DNA of 64,000 nucleotides from an uncultured Draconibacterium sp. (lineage in GTDB: Bacteria; Bacteroidota; Bacteroidia; Bacteroidales; Prolixibacteraceae): positions 434,001-498,000 of the forward strand of contig NZ_OY782038.1 in assembly GCF_963677575.1 (NCBI RefSeq), in the 5' to 3' direction. The position numbers and the translations under genes are program-made. The notes under the pieces were generated by a model. It did no database searches. It was not told the origin of the DNA and saw only the letters and a list, made by a program, of their open reading frames with translations. Positions 55,219-64,000 of the stretch are shown here, one piece after another. The first letter of the stretch is position 1. Each line of letters starts with the position of its first letter.

Positions 55219-56325
55219 ATGTCTAAAAAAATATTATTTGTAATAGAAACACTTCGTTCAGGCGGTAGAGAAAGAAGGTTTATTGAGCTACTTCATTACC
55301 TAAATGAGAAACCCGGTTACAAAATACAAGTAGTGGTGTTAACCGACGAAATACATTACGATTATATTTATAATTTAAATATTGAAATTATTGTTTTAAC
55401 GAGAAAATGGACTAAAAAAGATCCATTCCTATTTTCCCGTTTTTTAAAAATTGCGAAAGAGTTTACTCCAGATATTATTCATTCCTGGGGAATAATGGCT
55501 ACAATTTATGCAATTCCAGCTAAGCTCGTGTTAAAACGTCCATTAATTGCAAACTTAATATCGAATGCGCAAATGAGATTTAAGTACTGGTCCATTACCA
55601 ATTTATTTTTTCGTTTAAGCTATTATTTTTCCGACGAGATTCTTTCAAACTCAAAGGCAGGCCTAAGGGCTTATGGAATAAACACATCAAAAAGCCAAGT
55701 AATATATAATGGAGTTAGGCTTGATCGATTTATAGAAGAATATGATGTTTTAAAAATACGCAATGAAATTGGGATTAAAACCAGATTTGCAGTAATAATG
55801 GTTGCATCGTTCCTCCCCGGAAAGGATTATGATTTTTTTCTCGATGTTGCAAAAAAAGTTAATACTCTGACATCTGAAGTAACTTTCATTGCAATTGGAG
55901 ATGGCGTATCATTCAATAATATTAAACAAAGGATAACTGCTGAAGCTATTACAAATATTCTCTTACTTGGGCAACAAAAGAATGTTGAAAAGTTTGTTGC
56001 TGTATGCGATATTGGAGTACTATTTACTAATACAAAATATCATTCAGAAGGCATTTCAAACTCAATCTTAGAATACATGGCCTTAGGTAAGCCAGTTATC
56101 ACTACAGATATTTTAGGCGGGAGTAATGAAATTATTGAAAATGGGAAGTCAGGATTTGTTATTAATAAAGATATTGATAATGTTTCTTATAAAATAGATC
56201 GCCTGATAAATAATGAAGAATTACGAAGATCGTTGGGCACAAATGGGAAAAAGATAATCGAATCCAGGTTTACCATAGAAAAGATGGGTAAAACATTTGA
56301 ACGCATTTTCCACCAATTACAATAA
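55219..56325 (+). CDS. glycosyltransferase family 4
   Basis: A 368-residue GT4 enzyme opening with ILFVIETLRSGGRERRFIEL, a common start in capsule loci. The acceptor half is followed by SKSQVIYNGVRLDRF, AVIMVASFLPGKDYDFFLDV and the donor-site EGISNSILEYMALGKPVITT with both glutamates. Cytoplasmic, soluble or peripheral. Probably adds one sugar of the repeat unit. Confidence 0.9.
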   Translation: MSKKILFVIETLRSGGRERRFIELLHYLNEKPGYKIQVVVLTDEIHYDYIYNLNIEIIVLTRKWTKKDPFLFSRFLKIAKEFTPDIIHSWGIMATIYAIPAKLVLKRPLIANLISNAQMRFKYWSITNLFFRLSYYFSDEILSNSKAGLRAYGINTSKSQVIYNGVRLDRFIEEYDVLKIRNEIGIKTRFAVIMVASFLPGKDYDFFLDVAKKVNTLTSEVTFIAIGDGVSFNNIKQRITAEAITNILLLGQQKNVEKFVAVCDIGVLFTNTKYHSEGISNSILEYMALGKPVITTDILGGSNEIIENGKSGFVINKDIDNVSYKIDRLINNEELRRSLGTNGKKIIESRFTIEKMGKTFERIFHQLQ

Positions 56326-56354
56326 TCCTGAAAACACTTTATATTAGTAAAAAC

Positions 56355-57455
56355 ATGAAACATTCCACTAAATGCATTTTTTATGGAGCACTCGGAAAAA
56401 ACAAAAAATTTACCGTGGGCGGTGGAGAAAGCGGAAATCTTAGAACAATTTATCTGCTTGAACAAAAAAAAATTGAGGTTATTAAAGTGCATAAACCTTA
56501 TCCAATCAAAAGTATTTTGGGCTACATCCCTTATGCCTTTCAGCTGTTCTTCAATCTATTAACTTTTATATTTGTATTAATATCAAATCCAAAGACTAAA
56601 ATTGTTCATATTTCCGGATTTTATAATGTTTTAATTTATTACGAATATTTTCTAATTCTTTTTACTCGATTTTTCAATAAAAAATGTATTTATGAACTTA
56701 GAGGTGGTGATGTAATTCCTGTCTACATAAATAGGTCTAAGATTTACCGTATTTTTTTTAAAGCTACAATAAGAAAAGCATCTGTAATTTTATGTCAGGG
56801 GAAAAGCTCAATTCCGTTTTTAAAAACCTTAACTGAGGTAAAAATTATCCACTACCCTAACTATGTACTAAATAACTTTAGAATCAATGGTTTTAAAAAC
56901 CTTCGGGATAATAATTCGGTAGTTCATTTAATTTATTTTGGAAGAATTGTACAAAGCAAGAATCCCTTGTTTCTTCTATCAATTTGCTCTGAACTTAAAA
57001 CTATGAATTTAAATTTCGACATGAAAATTATTGGAAGTGGAGATAAGGAGTTAATTGACACATTAAAATCAGAAATTATTAGATTTGGATTACAAGAAAT
57101 AGTAGAAATAGTCCCACCACTGCGCACATTGGATATAAAAAAAAGATTGGCACAAACGCATTTCTTCATTTTCCCATCACGAGAAAAAAGAGAGGGACAT
57201 TCGAATTCACTCACAGAAGCAATGGCCATGGGAGTTGTTCCAATTTGTAGTAATGCCGGTTTTAATAAGGAAATAGTAAAAAATCAGCATTTGATCATTA
57301 ATGATTTTGATGCAAAAAAATATGCAAACAGAATACTCGAAATTTGGGGAAGCGACAATTGGCCTAGGATATCGGAATATGTAACACAAAGAATTTCAAA
57401 TAACTTCACAGAAGATGTTGCAAAAAGAATATTAACTAATGTCTATGATTTCTAA
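56355..57455 (+). CDS. glycosyltransferase (GT4-like)
   Basis: A 366-residue GT-B transferase. A hydrophobic stretch near residues 55-80 (YIPYAFQLFFNLLTFIFVLI) may press it to the membrane. Conserved blocks are IYELRGGDVIPVYINRSKIY, VHLIYFGRIVQSKNPLFLLS and FIFPSREKREGHSNSLTEAM with the donor-binding glutamates. It starts 29 nt after the previous transferase. Specificity unknown. Confidence 0.85.
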   Translation: MKHSTKCIFYGALGKNKKFTVGGGESGNLRTIYLLEQKKIEVIKVHKPYPIKSILGYIPYAFQLFFNLLTFIFVLISNPKTKIVHISGFYNVLIYYEYFLILFTRFFNKKCIYELRGGDVIPVYINRSKIYRIFFKATIRKASVILCQGKSSIPFLKTLTEVKIIHYPNYVLNNFRINGFKNLRDNNSVVHLIYFGRIVQSKNPLFLLSICSELKTMNLNFDMKIIGSGDKELIDTLKSEIIRFGLQEIVEIVPPLRTLDIKKRLAQTHFFIFPSREKREGHSNSLTEAMAMGVVPICSNAGFNKEIVKNQHLIINDFDAKKYANRILEIWGSDNWPRISEYVTQRISNNFTEDVAKRILTNVYDF

Positions 57456-57757
57456 ATGATTAACAAGGATCCAGTTTTTTTCTATTTCAATATTCACATA
57501 TGTTTTTTTGTGTTTTGAACCATGCACGAATCGAATTGCCTTAATCGCTTAGTCTCAAAAAGATAATGATACTATTTAAATATTCTAAAAAATAATTGCC
57601 ATTTCAGGCAACTCAACTAACTGATAATCAATTAAACAATTATCATTTCTAACAAAAATTCAATATTTGGCAAACAAATCATATAATCCATCCATTTTCT
57701 AACATTAAACATATTCTGAAAATTAGTACAAGAATGTAAAACTTAAAAAGTCCTTTT
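57456..57757. other. 302-nt spacer before the export genes
   Basis: Very AT-rich, no gene, no strong terminator and no clear promoter. It separates the assembly genes from the Wza-Wzc block, so a weak promoter may be hidden here. Confidence 0.35.
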
Positions 57758-58549
57758 ATGAAAAAGATTTCCTATTTCTATTTTATCTTAATTGTGATGA
57801 TCTTTCTAACATCATGCAGTAGCACAAAAAATATTACCATGTTTCAGGATTCTCGTGAAGGATTAAATAACTATAATGTATTCAGCAAAGCTCCTGAACA
57901 TAAAATCAAACCATACGACAATTTGTATTTAAGTATTTTAACGCTTGATCAGGAAGTTAATAAACTTTTTAATCCGAGCTTAGCTGGGGATGGATATTCC
58001 TCCGGTACCCAACAAATGTTTGGAGATAGAACAAGTAAGTATATTAACGGATATCTTGTATCTTCTGATTCAACTATAACAATGCCAATTTTGGGTAAAT
58101 TAAATGTTGTAGGACTTAATCTTGAGGAAGCTGAAGAAAGGGTAAGAATTCGAGCTGAAGAATATTTGAAGGAACCAACAGTCCATGTTAAATTCCTAAA
58201 TTTTAAGGTAAACATTTCTGGCGAAGTAAAAAATCCTGGAATATATTATAACTACGAGGGGAGCTTAAATATTCTTGACGCCGTTAGTGAGGCAAGTGGA
58301 ATTACGGATTATGCTGATTTGAAAAATGTAATAGTTAAAAGGCAAGATGGAGATAAAGTATACAGTCATGAACTAGATCTCACTGATAATAGCATTTATG
58401 GATCGGATGTATTTTATTTACAACCAAACGATTTGGTTTATATTCCTCCAACCAACTTAAAACGGAGAAGAGAAAACAGTGATGCTTACTCAAAATTGCT
58501 CAGCACTTTATCTGTCCTTTTAGTTGCAGTATCCTTTTTTGTACAATAA
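57758..58549 (+). CDS. polysaccharide export lipoprotein, Wza-like
   Basis: A 263-residue outer-membrane export protein. The lipobox is FLTSCSSTK. A polysaccharide-export domain follows (HKIKPYDNLYLSILTLDQEV ... STITMPILGKLNVVGLNLEE), then one SLBB domain (VNISGEVKNPGIYYNYEGSL) and a hydrophobic C-terminus (LLSTLSVLLVAVSFFV), which in Wza forms the outer-membrane helix barrel. It starts a tight pair with the Wzc gene, 12 nt apart. Confidence 0.93.
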   Translation: MKKISYFYFILIVMIFLTSCSSTKNITMFQDSREGLNNYNVFSKAPEHKIKPYDNLYLSILTLDQEVNKLFNPSLAGDGYSSGTQQMFGDRTSKYINGYLVSSDSTITMPILGKLNVVGLNLEEAEERVRIRAEEYLKEPTVHVKFLNFKVNISGEVKNPGIYYNYEGSLNILDAVSEASGITDYADLKNVIVKRQDGDKVYSHELDLTDNSIYGSDVFYLQPNDLVYIPPTNLKRRRENSDAYSKLLSTLSVLLVAVSFFVQ

Positions 58550-58561
58550 AAAACCCATGAT

Positions 58562-60916
58562 ATGGAAAAGATTGAAGAGATAATTAGTCTTATTGAAGCA
58601 CGAGAGAAAAACAAAACAAAAACCTTTTTTCTAAAGTATCTAAAAAAATGGCCCTGGTTTGCCTTTTTTTGCACAATTGGTCTGATTCTAGGGTATTTAC
58701 ATTTCAAGAACTCTCCTAACAGGTATATTGTGCAAAGCAGGATATTAGTCGTCAGTCAGGAAAATACAATGAGTTCAGTATTATCATTCGATAAACCAAT
58801 GATTGGACTTGGGAAAAAAAGCAATATTGAAAATAAAATCGGAATTCTTCGTTCTTATACATTGTATCGAAAGGCACTAAGAAACCTCAACTGGGATTAC
58901 TCTTGGTTTCTTAAAAAACCATTATACAATGCCGACTTATATAATAATCCCCCATTTGAATTATTAATTTCTCCAACTGCTAAAAATGCTGAAAATGTTT
59001 TTGTAGAAATAGAAATGCTGAATGATAAAGAGTATATGCTCAAGGCCGAAGGAGAAACAAAAATTAATGGATATAACCAAGTCATTAACATCGAAAAAAA
59101 ATTAAAATTTGGAGAGGTATTTCTTAATGACTTCTTCAATTTTAGTCTGGAAAATAAAAGTGGTAAGATAGACGAAACTTACTTGTTAAGATTTAATGAT
59201 ATCGATTACTTAACTTCAAGCTACCTGAAAAGAACTGAAATCAACCTAGAAGAATTTAATTCGGATCTTATTAACATCAGTATAGAAGGAGAAGTTAAAC
59301 AAAGAGAAGCTGATTTTATTAACGAATTGAACCATGTTTTTATTCAATTTGGTGTAGAAAATAAGAATCAAAACTCTGAGCATTCTCTAGAATTTATAGA
59401 ATCTCAACTTACCAGAATAAAAACGTCATTGGGAGCTGCTGAAGAAAATTTTAGTAGTTACCGTAAAAACAATCAGGTAATGAACTTGGGACAAGAGGCT
59501 CAAGCTGTCTATTCAAAATTAGAAGAAATAGAACAGGAACAATATTTGACACAACTACAAATAGACTATTACAACGACTTGCAAGAATATCTTGATGATT
59601 CTAAAAAAATTGAACAAATGGTAAATCCGGCAGTAATAGGAATAACTAATACAAGTTTGAACAATACTTTAGACAGGTTAAAGGATCTATATAGTAGACG
59701 TGAAGTTCTTTCCTTTAGTGTACAGGAAAAAAATCCATCTTTAATTTTAATCGAAAAAGAGATTAGAATAACGAGGGATGGACTAGAGGAAACATTAAAA
59801 AACCAATTGAAGGTTACTGTATCGAAGATGGAAAGCATGCAAGAAAGGTATAATACAATCCAGGCGAGATTAAAAAAATTACCTGATACTGAGAAAAAAT
59901 TAATAGGAATTCAACGAGAATTTGATTTAAATAACGAGCTTTATACATACATGCTACAGAAAAAAGCTGAAGCTTCCATTTCAAAAGCGTCTATCGCGTC
60001 AGAAATACAAGTAATAGATGAAGCGATGATTGAATCTGCCACGCAAATTGGCCCAAGTATGATAAAGAGTATCTCTGGAGGTATATTTGGTGGCTTCATA
60101 TTACCGTTTCTAACCATTACACTGATCAGTTTTTTTAATAATAAAATCGAGTCGAGAGAGGAAATTGAAAAAGGAAGTAAGATAACTATATTAGAAGGAA
60201 TTGTGCATCACAAATACAAGTCTAAACTACCAGTTTTAGACCATCCTCGATCAGGAATAGCCGAATGTTTCAGAGGAGTTAAATCAAATCTAAATACCAT
60301 TTTAAATAAAACAGGCTCAAAAGTCATCTCGATAGATTCATTAGTTCCAGGAGAAGGAAAATCATTTATTTCTTCAAACCTTGCAGCAATACTAACAAAA
60401 ACAGATAATAAAGTGTTACTCATCGGTGCCGATTTGCATAAACCAACGCTACATCATTATTTGAATGTAAAAGAAACAATTGGTTTAAGTAACTACTTAA
60501 AAAACGAAAATGAAATTGAAGATATTATCTTTCCAACTTCTGTTCAGAACTTACATTTTATTCAGGCCGGTCCTGTACCAGCAAATCCGTCAGACTTACT
60601 GGACTCTGAAAAATTTGAACATTTGATTGAACAACTTAGAAAAAGGTTTGATTATATTATTATAGATAATGCTCCTATATTATTAGTGCCAGATGCCATA
60701 TTAACAAGCAATTTTTCCGATGTAAGCTTATTTGTTCTTCGCATCAACTACAGCCATAAAAATCAGGTAGAGCAAATAAATAAAATGGTTAATTTCAATC
60801 GAATAAAACCTGCGGCAGTTATTATTAACAATGCTCCAGACAGAGGCTATGGTTATGGTAAAAAGTATTGGAAAAAAGGCTATGGCGGGTACAGACACAA
60901 AATGAGTATAGCCTAA
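58562..60916 (+). CDS. Wzc-like polysaccharide co-polymerase / tyrosine autokinase
   Basis: A 784-residue inner-membrane protein that sets chain length and phosphorylates itself on tyrosine. First helix near residue 28-48 (WPWFAFFCTIGLILGYL), Wzz domain, long coiled coil (about 270-460), second helix near 500-525, then the BY-kinase domain. Walker A is VPGEGKSF with Lys600; Walker B is YIIIDNAPIL. The Walker A' motif reads LLIGADLHKP, where the usual first Asp and the Arg are Gly and His. The tail is rich in tyrosine (YGYGKKYWKKGYGGYRH), as autophosphorylating kinases are. Confidence 0.93.
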   Translation: MEKIEEIISLIEAREKNKTKTFFLKYLKKWPWFAFFCTIGLILGYLHFKNSPNRYIVQSRILVVSQENTMSSVLSFDKPMIGLGKKSNIENKIGILRSYTLYRKALRNLNWDYSWFLKKPLYNADLYNNPPFELLISPTAKNAENVFVEIEMLNDKEYMLKAEGETKINGYNQVINIEKKLKFGEVFLNDFFNFSLENKSGKIDETYLLRFNDIDYLTSSYLKRTEINLEEFNSDLINISIEGEVKQREADFINELNHVFIQFGVENKNQNSEHSLEFIESQLTRIKTSLGAAEENFSSYRKNNQVMNLGQEAQAVYSKLEEIEQEQYLTQLQIDYYNDLQEYLDDSKKIEQMVNPAVIGITNTSLNNTLDRLKDLYSRREVLSFSVQEKNPSLILIEKEIRITRDGLEETLKNQLKVTVSKMESMQERYNTIQARLKKLPDTEKKLIGIQREFDLNNELYTYMLQKKAEASISKASIASEIQVIDEAMIESATQIGPSMIKSISGGIFGGFILPFLTITLISFFNNKIESREEIEKGSKITILEGIVHHKYKSKLPVLDHPRSGIAECFRGVKSNLNTILNKTGSKVISIDSLVPGEGKSFISSNLAAILTKTDNKVLLIGADLHKPTLHHYLNVKETIGLSNYLKNENEIEDIIFPTSVQNLHFIQAGPVPANPSDLLDSEKFEHLIEQLRKRFDYIIIDNAPILLVPDAILTSNFSDVSLFVLRINYSHKNQVEQINKMVNFNRIKPAAVIINNAPDRGYGYGKKYWKKGYGGYRHKMSIA

Positions 60917-60962
60917 ATAAAATTCTCAAAAAAACTACGAAACTCTAAAAAACACAATTATT

Positions 60963-61340
60963 ATGATTATTGCAGTTGATTTTGATGGAACAATTGTTGA
61001 ACACAAATATCCATCCATTGGAAAAGAAATTCCTTATGCCATAGAAACGCTCAAACTATTTCAGGAAAAAGGTCACAAATTGATACTTTGGACATACAGA
61101 GCAGGAGCTGAACTTGATAAAGCAGTAGAGTTCTGTAGAAAAAAGGGACTCATATTCTACGCTGTTAACAGCAATTATGAAGGCGAAGAATACGATGAAA
61201 CTATTAGTCGCAAAATTTATGCAGATCTGTATATCGATGATCGAAACATTTTAGGTCTTCCCCAATGGAAAAAACTTTATCGCTTACTCACAGATGGTGA
61301 AAAAGTAAAAGATTATACAAAAAACTTTATCGCGAATTAG
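60963..61340 (+). CDS. BT0820-type HAD hydrolase
   Basis: A 125-residue HAD-superfamily protein resembling the Bacteroides BT0820 group. The nucleophile motif is AVDFDGTIVEHKYP, with LWTYRAGAELD supplying the Thr of motif II and DLYIDDRNILG the acidic motif IV. Without a cap domain, it may act on a large substrate. It is common in Bacteroidota glycan loci; the substrate (a sugar phosphate is a guess) is not established. Confidence 0.85.
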   Translation: MIIAVDFDGTIVEHKYPSIGKEIPYAIETLKLFQEKGHKLILWTYRAGAELDKAVEFCRKKGLIFYAVNSNYEGEEYDETISRKIYADLYIDDRNILGLPQWKKLYRLLTDGEKVKDYTKNFIAN

Positions 61341-61545
61341 TAATCCTCCAATATTCGAAAATTACTTTCCCTCAACCACCAAATTACAATGTTATCAGCA
61401 AAGATTGATTTATATCCCAATAGGATTTAAAAGACAATCGAATGAAACGAACATGAATTTTAGCATTCAAAAATTCACAAAGGAGAATGCTTAAGTTTAT
61501 CGGGAGTTCCATCTGTTACATTTCTAATTATATAATTTTAAACAG

Positions 61546-62265
61546 ATGAAATACTTTAAAATTAATTTTGAATTCGATCATCATAGATTCGAAGAAATAG
61601 TATTACATACTTCTTTAAATGCAAAAGGTTATTGTTGTTTTATTGACAGTAATATATTAATTGAAGCACATAAAAAAAGAAATAATACATTACTGGAAAT
61701 ACTGAATGGATCAACCGTAAACTCTTGCGACGGAAGCTATATTGCCAAGTTAGCCTCCATTTTATACAACAAGAAGTTAAAGGCTTATAATGGTCCGCAA
61801 TTTTTCAACAAATTCATTTATTACCCAGGCAATCATTGCATTGTCGGAAATACTGCAACGGTATATCAAAAGATAAAAGATAAAGTAGAAAAGCAAAATA
61901 CTGCTTCACAACTACATTATATTCCTGTTCCATATTTAGAAGCTGACCAATTTGACTACAAGGAAATTGCCAGACAGATAAACAGTATTAAAGCAGAAAT
62001 TATCTGGGTGTCATTAGGAGCACCAAAACAAGAAATCTTTATGTCAAAACTACTTCCTTATTTGGATAGAGGAGTAATGCTAGGAGTTGGAGCCGCTTTG
62101 AATTACTTTTCGGGAGATATTAAAGATATACCGAAGTGGGTCACTAAATTCAATCTAATTTGGTTTTATCGTATCCTCACTGAACCCAAAAAACAGCTTA
62201 AAAGAGTTGGTAAGATTATTAAACATTACCCCCGAATTTTATTACTTGAAAAAAGCGAAGTTTAG
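61546..62265 (+). CDS. WecG/TagA/CpsF-family glycosyltransferase (GT26)
   Basis: A 239-residue member of GT26, which commonly transfers N-acetylmannosamine or its uronic acid to the first lipid-linked sugar. Conserved features are TVNSCDGSYIAKLASIL, the YYPGNHCIVGNTATVYQKIK region and the signature IIWVSLGAPKQEIFMSKLL with GVGAALNYFSGDIKDIPKWV. No membrane helix. It is probably an early-acting transferase despite its late position in the locus. Confidence 0.9.
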   Translation: MKYFKINFEFDHHRFEEIVLHTSLNAKGYCCFIDSNILIEAHKKRNNTLLEILNGSTVNSCDGSYIAKLASILYNKKLKAYNGPQFFNKFIYYPGNHCIVGNTATVYQKIKDKVEKQNTASQLHYIPVPYLEADQFDYKEIARQINSIKAEIIWVSLGAPKQEIFMSKLLPYLDRGVMLGVGAALNYFSGDIKDIPKWVTKFNLIWFYRILTEPKKQLKRVGKIIKHYPRILLLEKSEV

Positions 62266-62355
62266 TTCTCCAACAACAGTCTTAACTAGTTTCACCCATT
62301 AAATAGTCGGATTAACTTATAGAAGCAAGGCAAAATCCCAGTATTTATATTTGGA

Positions 62356-63795
62356 ATGATAAACTTGTCGGTATTAAAATTAACAATAACATATTGTTTA
62401 GTATTTTGTTGTTACACTTTTACTAACGCGCAAAAAGTATTTGATGCTGAAGTCAAAAACTCCACCATTATTGCAAATAACGACAAGCTACCATTATGGT
62501 TATATGCTAATAAACACGGCAAAATTGATCAGAATAACAACTTTCTGAACTTTTCCGAAATAGCTATATGGAATACAAGGTTGCATGAATATGAAAATGA
62601 CAATAAAATTCAATGGAACTGGGGCGGAAACATTTTATATGCTTTTGCTAACGAGAATTATTTTCAGCTAAATCAGGCTTATCTGGGCATCGAATTTAAG
62701 GGTTGGCAATTAAAGGGAGGCCTGTTTTATGATCCTGAACTTTATGCCGGATTATCAAGTACAAATGGGAACCTACTTCGAAGTGGAAATGCACGCCCCT
62801 ACCCTAACCTGCATTTTTACACCCCTGAATATAAACCTTTGGCTTTTATAGCAAAGTGGTTATTTTTTAAATTTGAATATGATGAAGGATTATTAAACGA
62901 TAATCGGTATGTTGAAAATACTCACCTTCATCATAAATCAATTTACTTTTTAGTTAAATTCAAACAAAACTGGTCAATCGAGTTAGGGCTTGAGCATTTT
63001 CTAATGTGGGGAGGTACATCAAAAAATCCAGAGATAGGGAATTTTCCTTCTGATTTTGATCAATATTTTCGATATGTCTTTAAATTAAGCGTAAGTTCTG
63101 ATTTCCCGGAATATGACCAACAAAATGCTGCGGGCAACCATATCGGCACATATCAATTTACATTCACAAAGCACCTTGAGTTGCTTGATTATAGTCTCTA
63201 CTTAAGCCATCCTATAGAAACGAGAGAGGGATTAGAGTGGCAAAACTGGCCCGATAATCTGTTGGGAATACATGTTAACTTTAAAGACAAAAGCCATTTA
63301 ATTAACAACATTGTTTACGAATTTATAAATACCAAACACCAAAACTTAACTAATTCACTTTTAGATGATGACGATCAGTTGTGGGAACGGGAATTCTACG
63401 AAGATTATTTTAACAACATAGCTTACAAGTCGGGGTATACTTATAAACAAATGGTACTGGGAGCTCCTCTCTTCCTCAACCTGCTGGAAAAGTCGGACGA
63501 TTATGGAAACACTTGGTATGCTATGGAATCAAATCGTTTTATGGCACACCATGTAGGTATGTCTGGATATTTCTTAAACAAAATAAGATGGAAAGGACTG
63601 TGTACCTATATGGAACATTTAGGAACTTTTCATGATGCTTTTGAATTTAAACACAAACAAATTTCAGCACTACTAAATTTGCAATATACCAATCAACATT
63701 TCCCATTAATACTTGGACTAGAGTTTGCCTTCGATTATGGAAATATAATTGAAACCAATTTCGGAGTACAAGTTTCATTAAGTAAAGAATGGTAG
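62356..63795 (+). CDS. capsule assembly protein, Wzi family
   Basis: A 479-residue outer-membrane barrel that holds exported polysaccharide at the cell surface. Signal peptide from MINLSVLKLTITYCLVFCCY to the TNAQ cleavage region. Family blocks include LPLWLYANKHGKIDQNNNFL, QLNQAYLGIEFKGWQLKGG, ARPYPNLHFYTPEYKPLAFI and the FLMWGGTSKNPEIGNFPSDF loop. It ends in an aromatic residue (SLSKEW). Its presence favours a surface-attached capsule or O-antigen-like coat. Confidence 0.9.
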   Translation: MINLSVLKLTITYCLVFCCYTFTNAQKVFDAEVKNSTIIANNDKLPLWLYANKHGKIDQNNNFLNFSEIAIWNTRLHEYENDNKIQWNWGGNILYAFANENYFQLNQAYLGIEFKGWQLKGGLFYDPELYAGLSSTNGNLLRSGNARPYPNLHFYTPEYKPLAFIAKWLFFKFEYDEGLLNDNRYVENTHLHHKSIYFLVKFKQNWSIELGLEHFLMWGGTSKNPEIGNFPSDFDQYFRYVFKLSVSSDFPEYDQQNAAGNHIGTYQFTFTKHLELLDYSLYLSHPIETREGLEWQNWPDNLLGIHVNFKDKSHLINNIVYEFINTKHQNLTNSLLDDDDQLWEREFYEDYFNNIAYKSGYTYKQMVLGAPLFLNLLEKSDDYGNTWYAMESNRFMAHHVGMSGYFLNKIRWKGLCTYMEHLGTFHDAFEFKHKQISALLNLQYTNQHFPLILGLEFAFDYGNIIETNFGVQVSLSKEW

Positions 63796-63850
63796 ACTTC
63801 TATTTCTGATTAAAATAAATCAGCCGTAGTCGTATAAAATATCAATACCC

Positions 63851-64000
63851 ATGAATATTCTTATAACAGGTGCATTTGGTTTTGTAGGAACAAATCTTGC
63901 AAAATCAATAAAATCAGAATTAATGGCCCAACTCGTTGCCTTAGACATATTTCATCCGGCATATCACTCGTACGACGAATTCATTTCTTGGGATGACCTA
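63851..64000 (+). CDS. NAD-dependent epimerase/dehydratase, 5' part, cut by window edge
   Basis: The first 50 codons of an extended SDR: MNILITGAFGFVGTNLAKSI gives the GxxGxxG dinucleotide site (TGAFGFVG), followed by a beta-strand with the cofactor-binding aspartate (VALDIFHPAYH). The frame stays open to the right edge. It lies 55 nt after the Wzi gene and suggests the glycan locus continues beyond the window. Exact enzyme type unknown. Confidence 0.8.
   Translation, partial: MNILITGAFGFVGTNLAKSIKSELMAQLVALDIFHPAYHSYDEFISWDDL

Overview
The window looks like a chromosomal segment of a marine or sediment Bacteroidota, probably near Marinilabiliales/Prolixibacteraceae (inferred from gene families only). 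The signs are -33 TTG / -7 TAnnTTTG promoters, mostly absent Shine-Dalgarno sequences, a type IX secretion (T9SS) C-terminal sorting domain, GH97 and sulfatase enzymes, DUF4252, a BT0820-type HAD protein and an UpxY/Wzi/Wzc-type surface polysaccharide locus. No rRNA, tRNA or CRISPR array was seen.

Region 1 (1-3.4 kb) is a DNA-damage/translesion cassette: a DnaE-type polymerase (cut by the window edge), a Y-family polymerase and a divergent LexA-like S24 repressor. A 146-bp palindromic mobile repeat sits in the control region between the last two.

Region 2 (3.4-35.3 kb) is mostly housekeeping at moderate GC. It holds a PQQ-type beta-propeller protein, a GH97 glycosidase, Hsp20, TrmD, an M14-type amidase, an AddB-like nuclease, an ECF sigma factor with a 4-TM partner, a 1158-residue protein that I tentatively read as a PPi-type PEP carboxykinase, a FadL/OmpP1 porin, exonuclease III, HrpB helicase, a Na/Pi symporter, a sulfatase, an exported MsrB, a PepSY/lipoprotein pair, chorismate synthase, SlyD, Lgt and SecA. 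Its spacers hold a candidate small RNA with its own promoter and terminator (28.6-28.8 kb), a second RNA-like structured spacer (7.0-7.2 kb), several clear terminators and an orphan signal-peptide gene remnant (12.4 kb).

Region 3 (35.3 kb to the end) is a visibly more AT-rich surface-polysaccharide (O-antigen or capsule) locus running off the right edge. It opens with about 1.2 kb of non-coding DNA carrying two copies of a promoter-like element. Next come a small IS3-OrfA-like HTH protein and an UpxY antiterminator. A sugar-nucleotide module follows: two cytidylyltransferase-like enzymes, an SDR, an LhgO-like oxidase, two C-methyltransferases and a PIG-L deacetylase. After it lie a T9SS cargo protein, glycosyltransferases, an FkbM-like methyltransferase, a Wzx flippase, a Wzy-like polymerase and a CapA + ATP-grasp pair that may add an amide-linked substituent. 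The export machinery (Wza, Wzc, Wzi), a HAD phosphatase, a WecG/TagA transferase and a partial SDR close the window. Together these encode making, decorating, flipping, polymerising and exporting a glycan. No initiating polyprenyl-phosphate sugar transferase is visible, so it may lie beyond the window.
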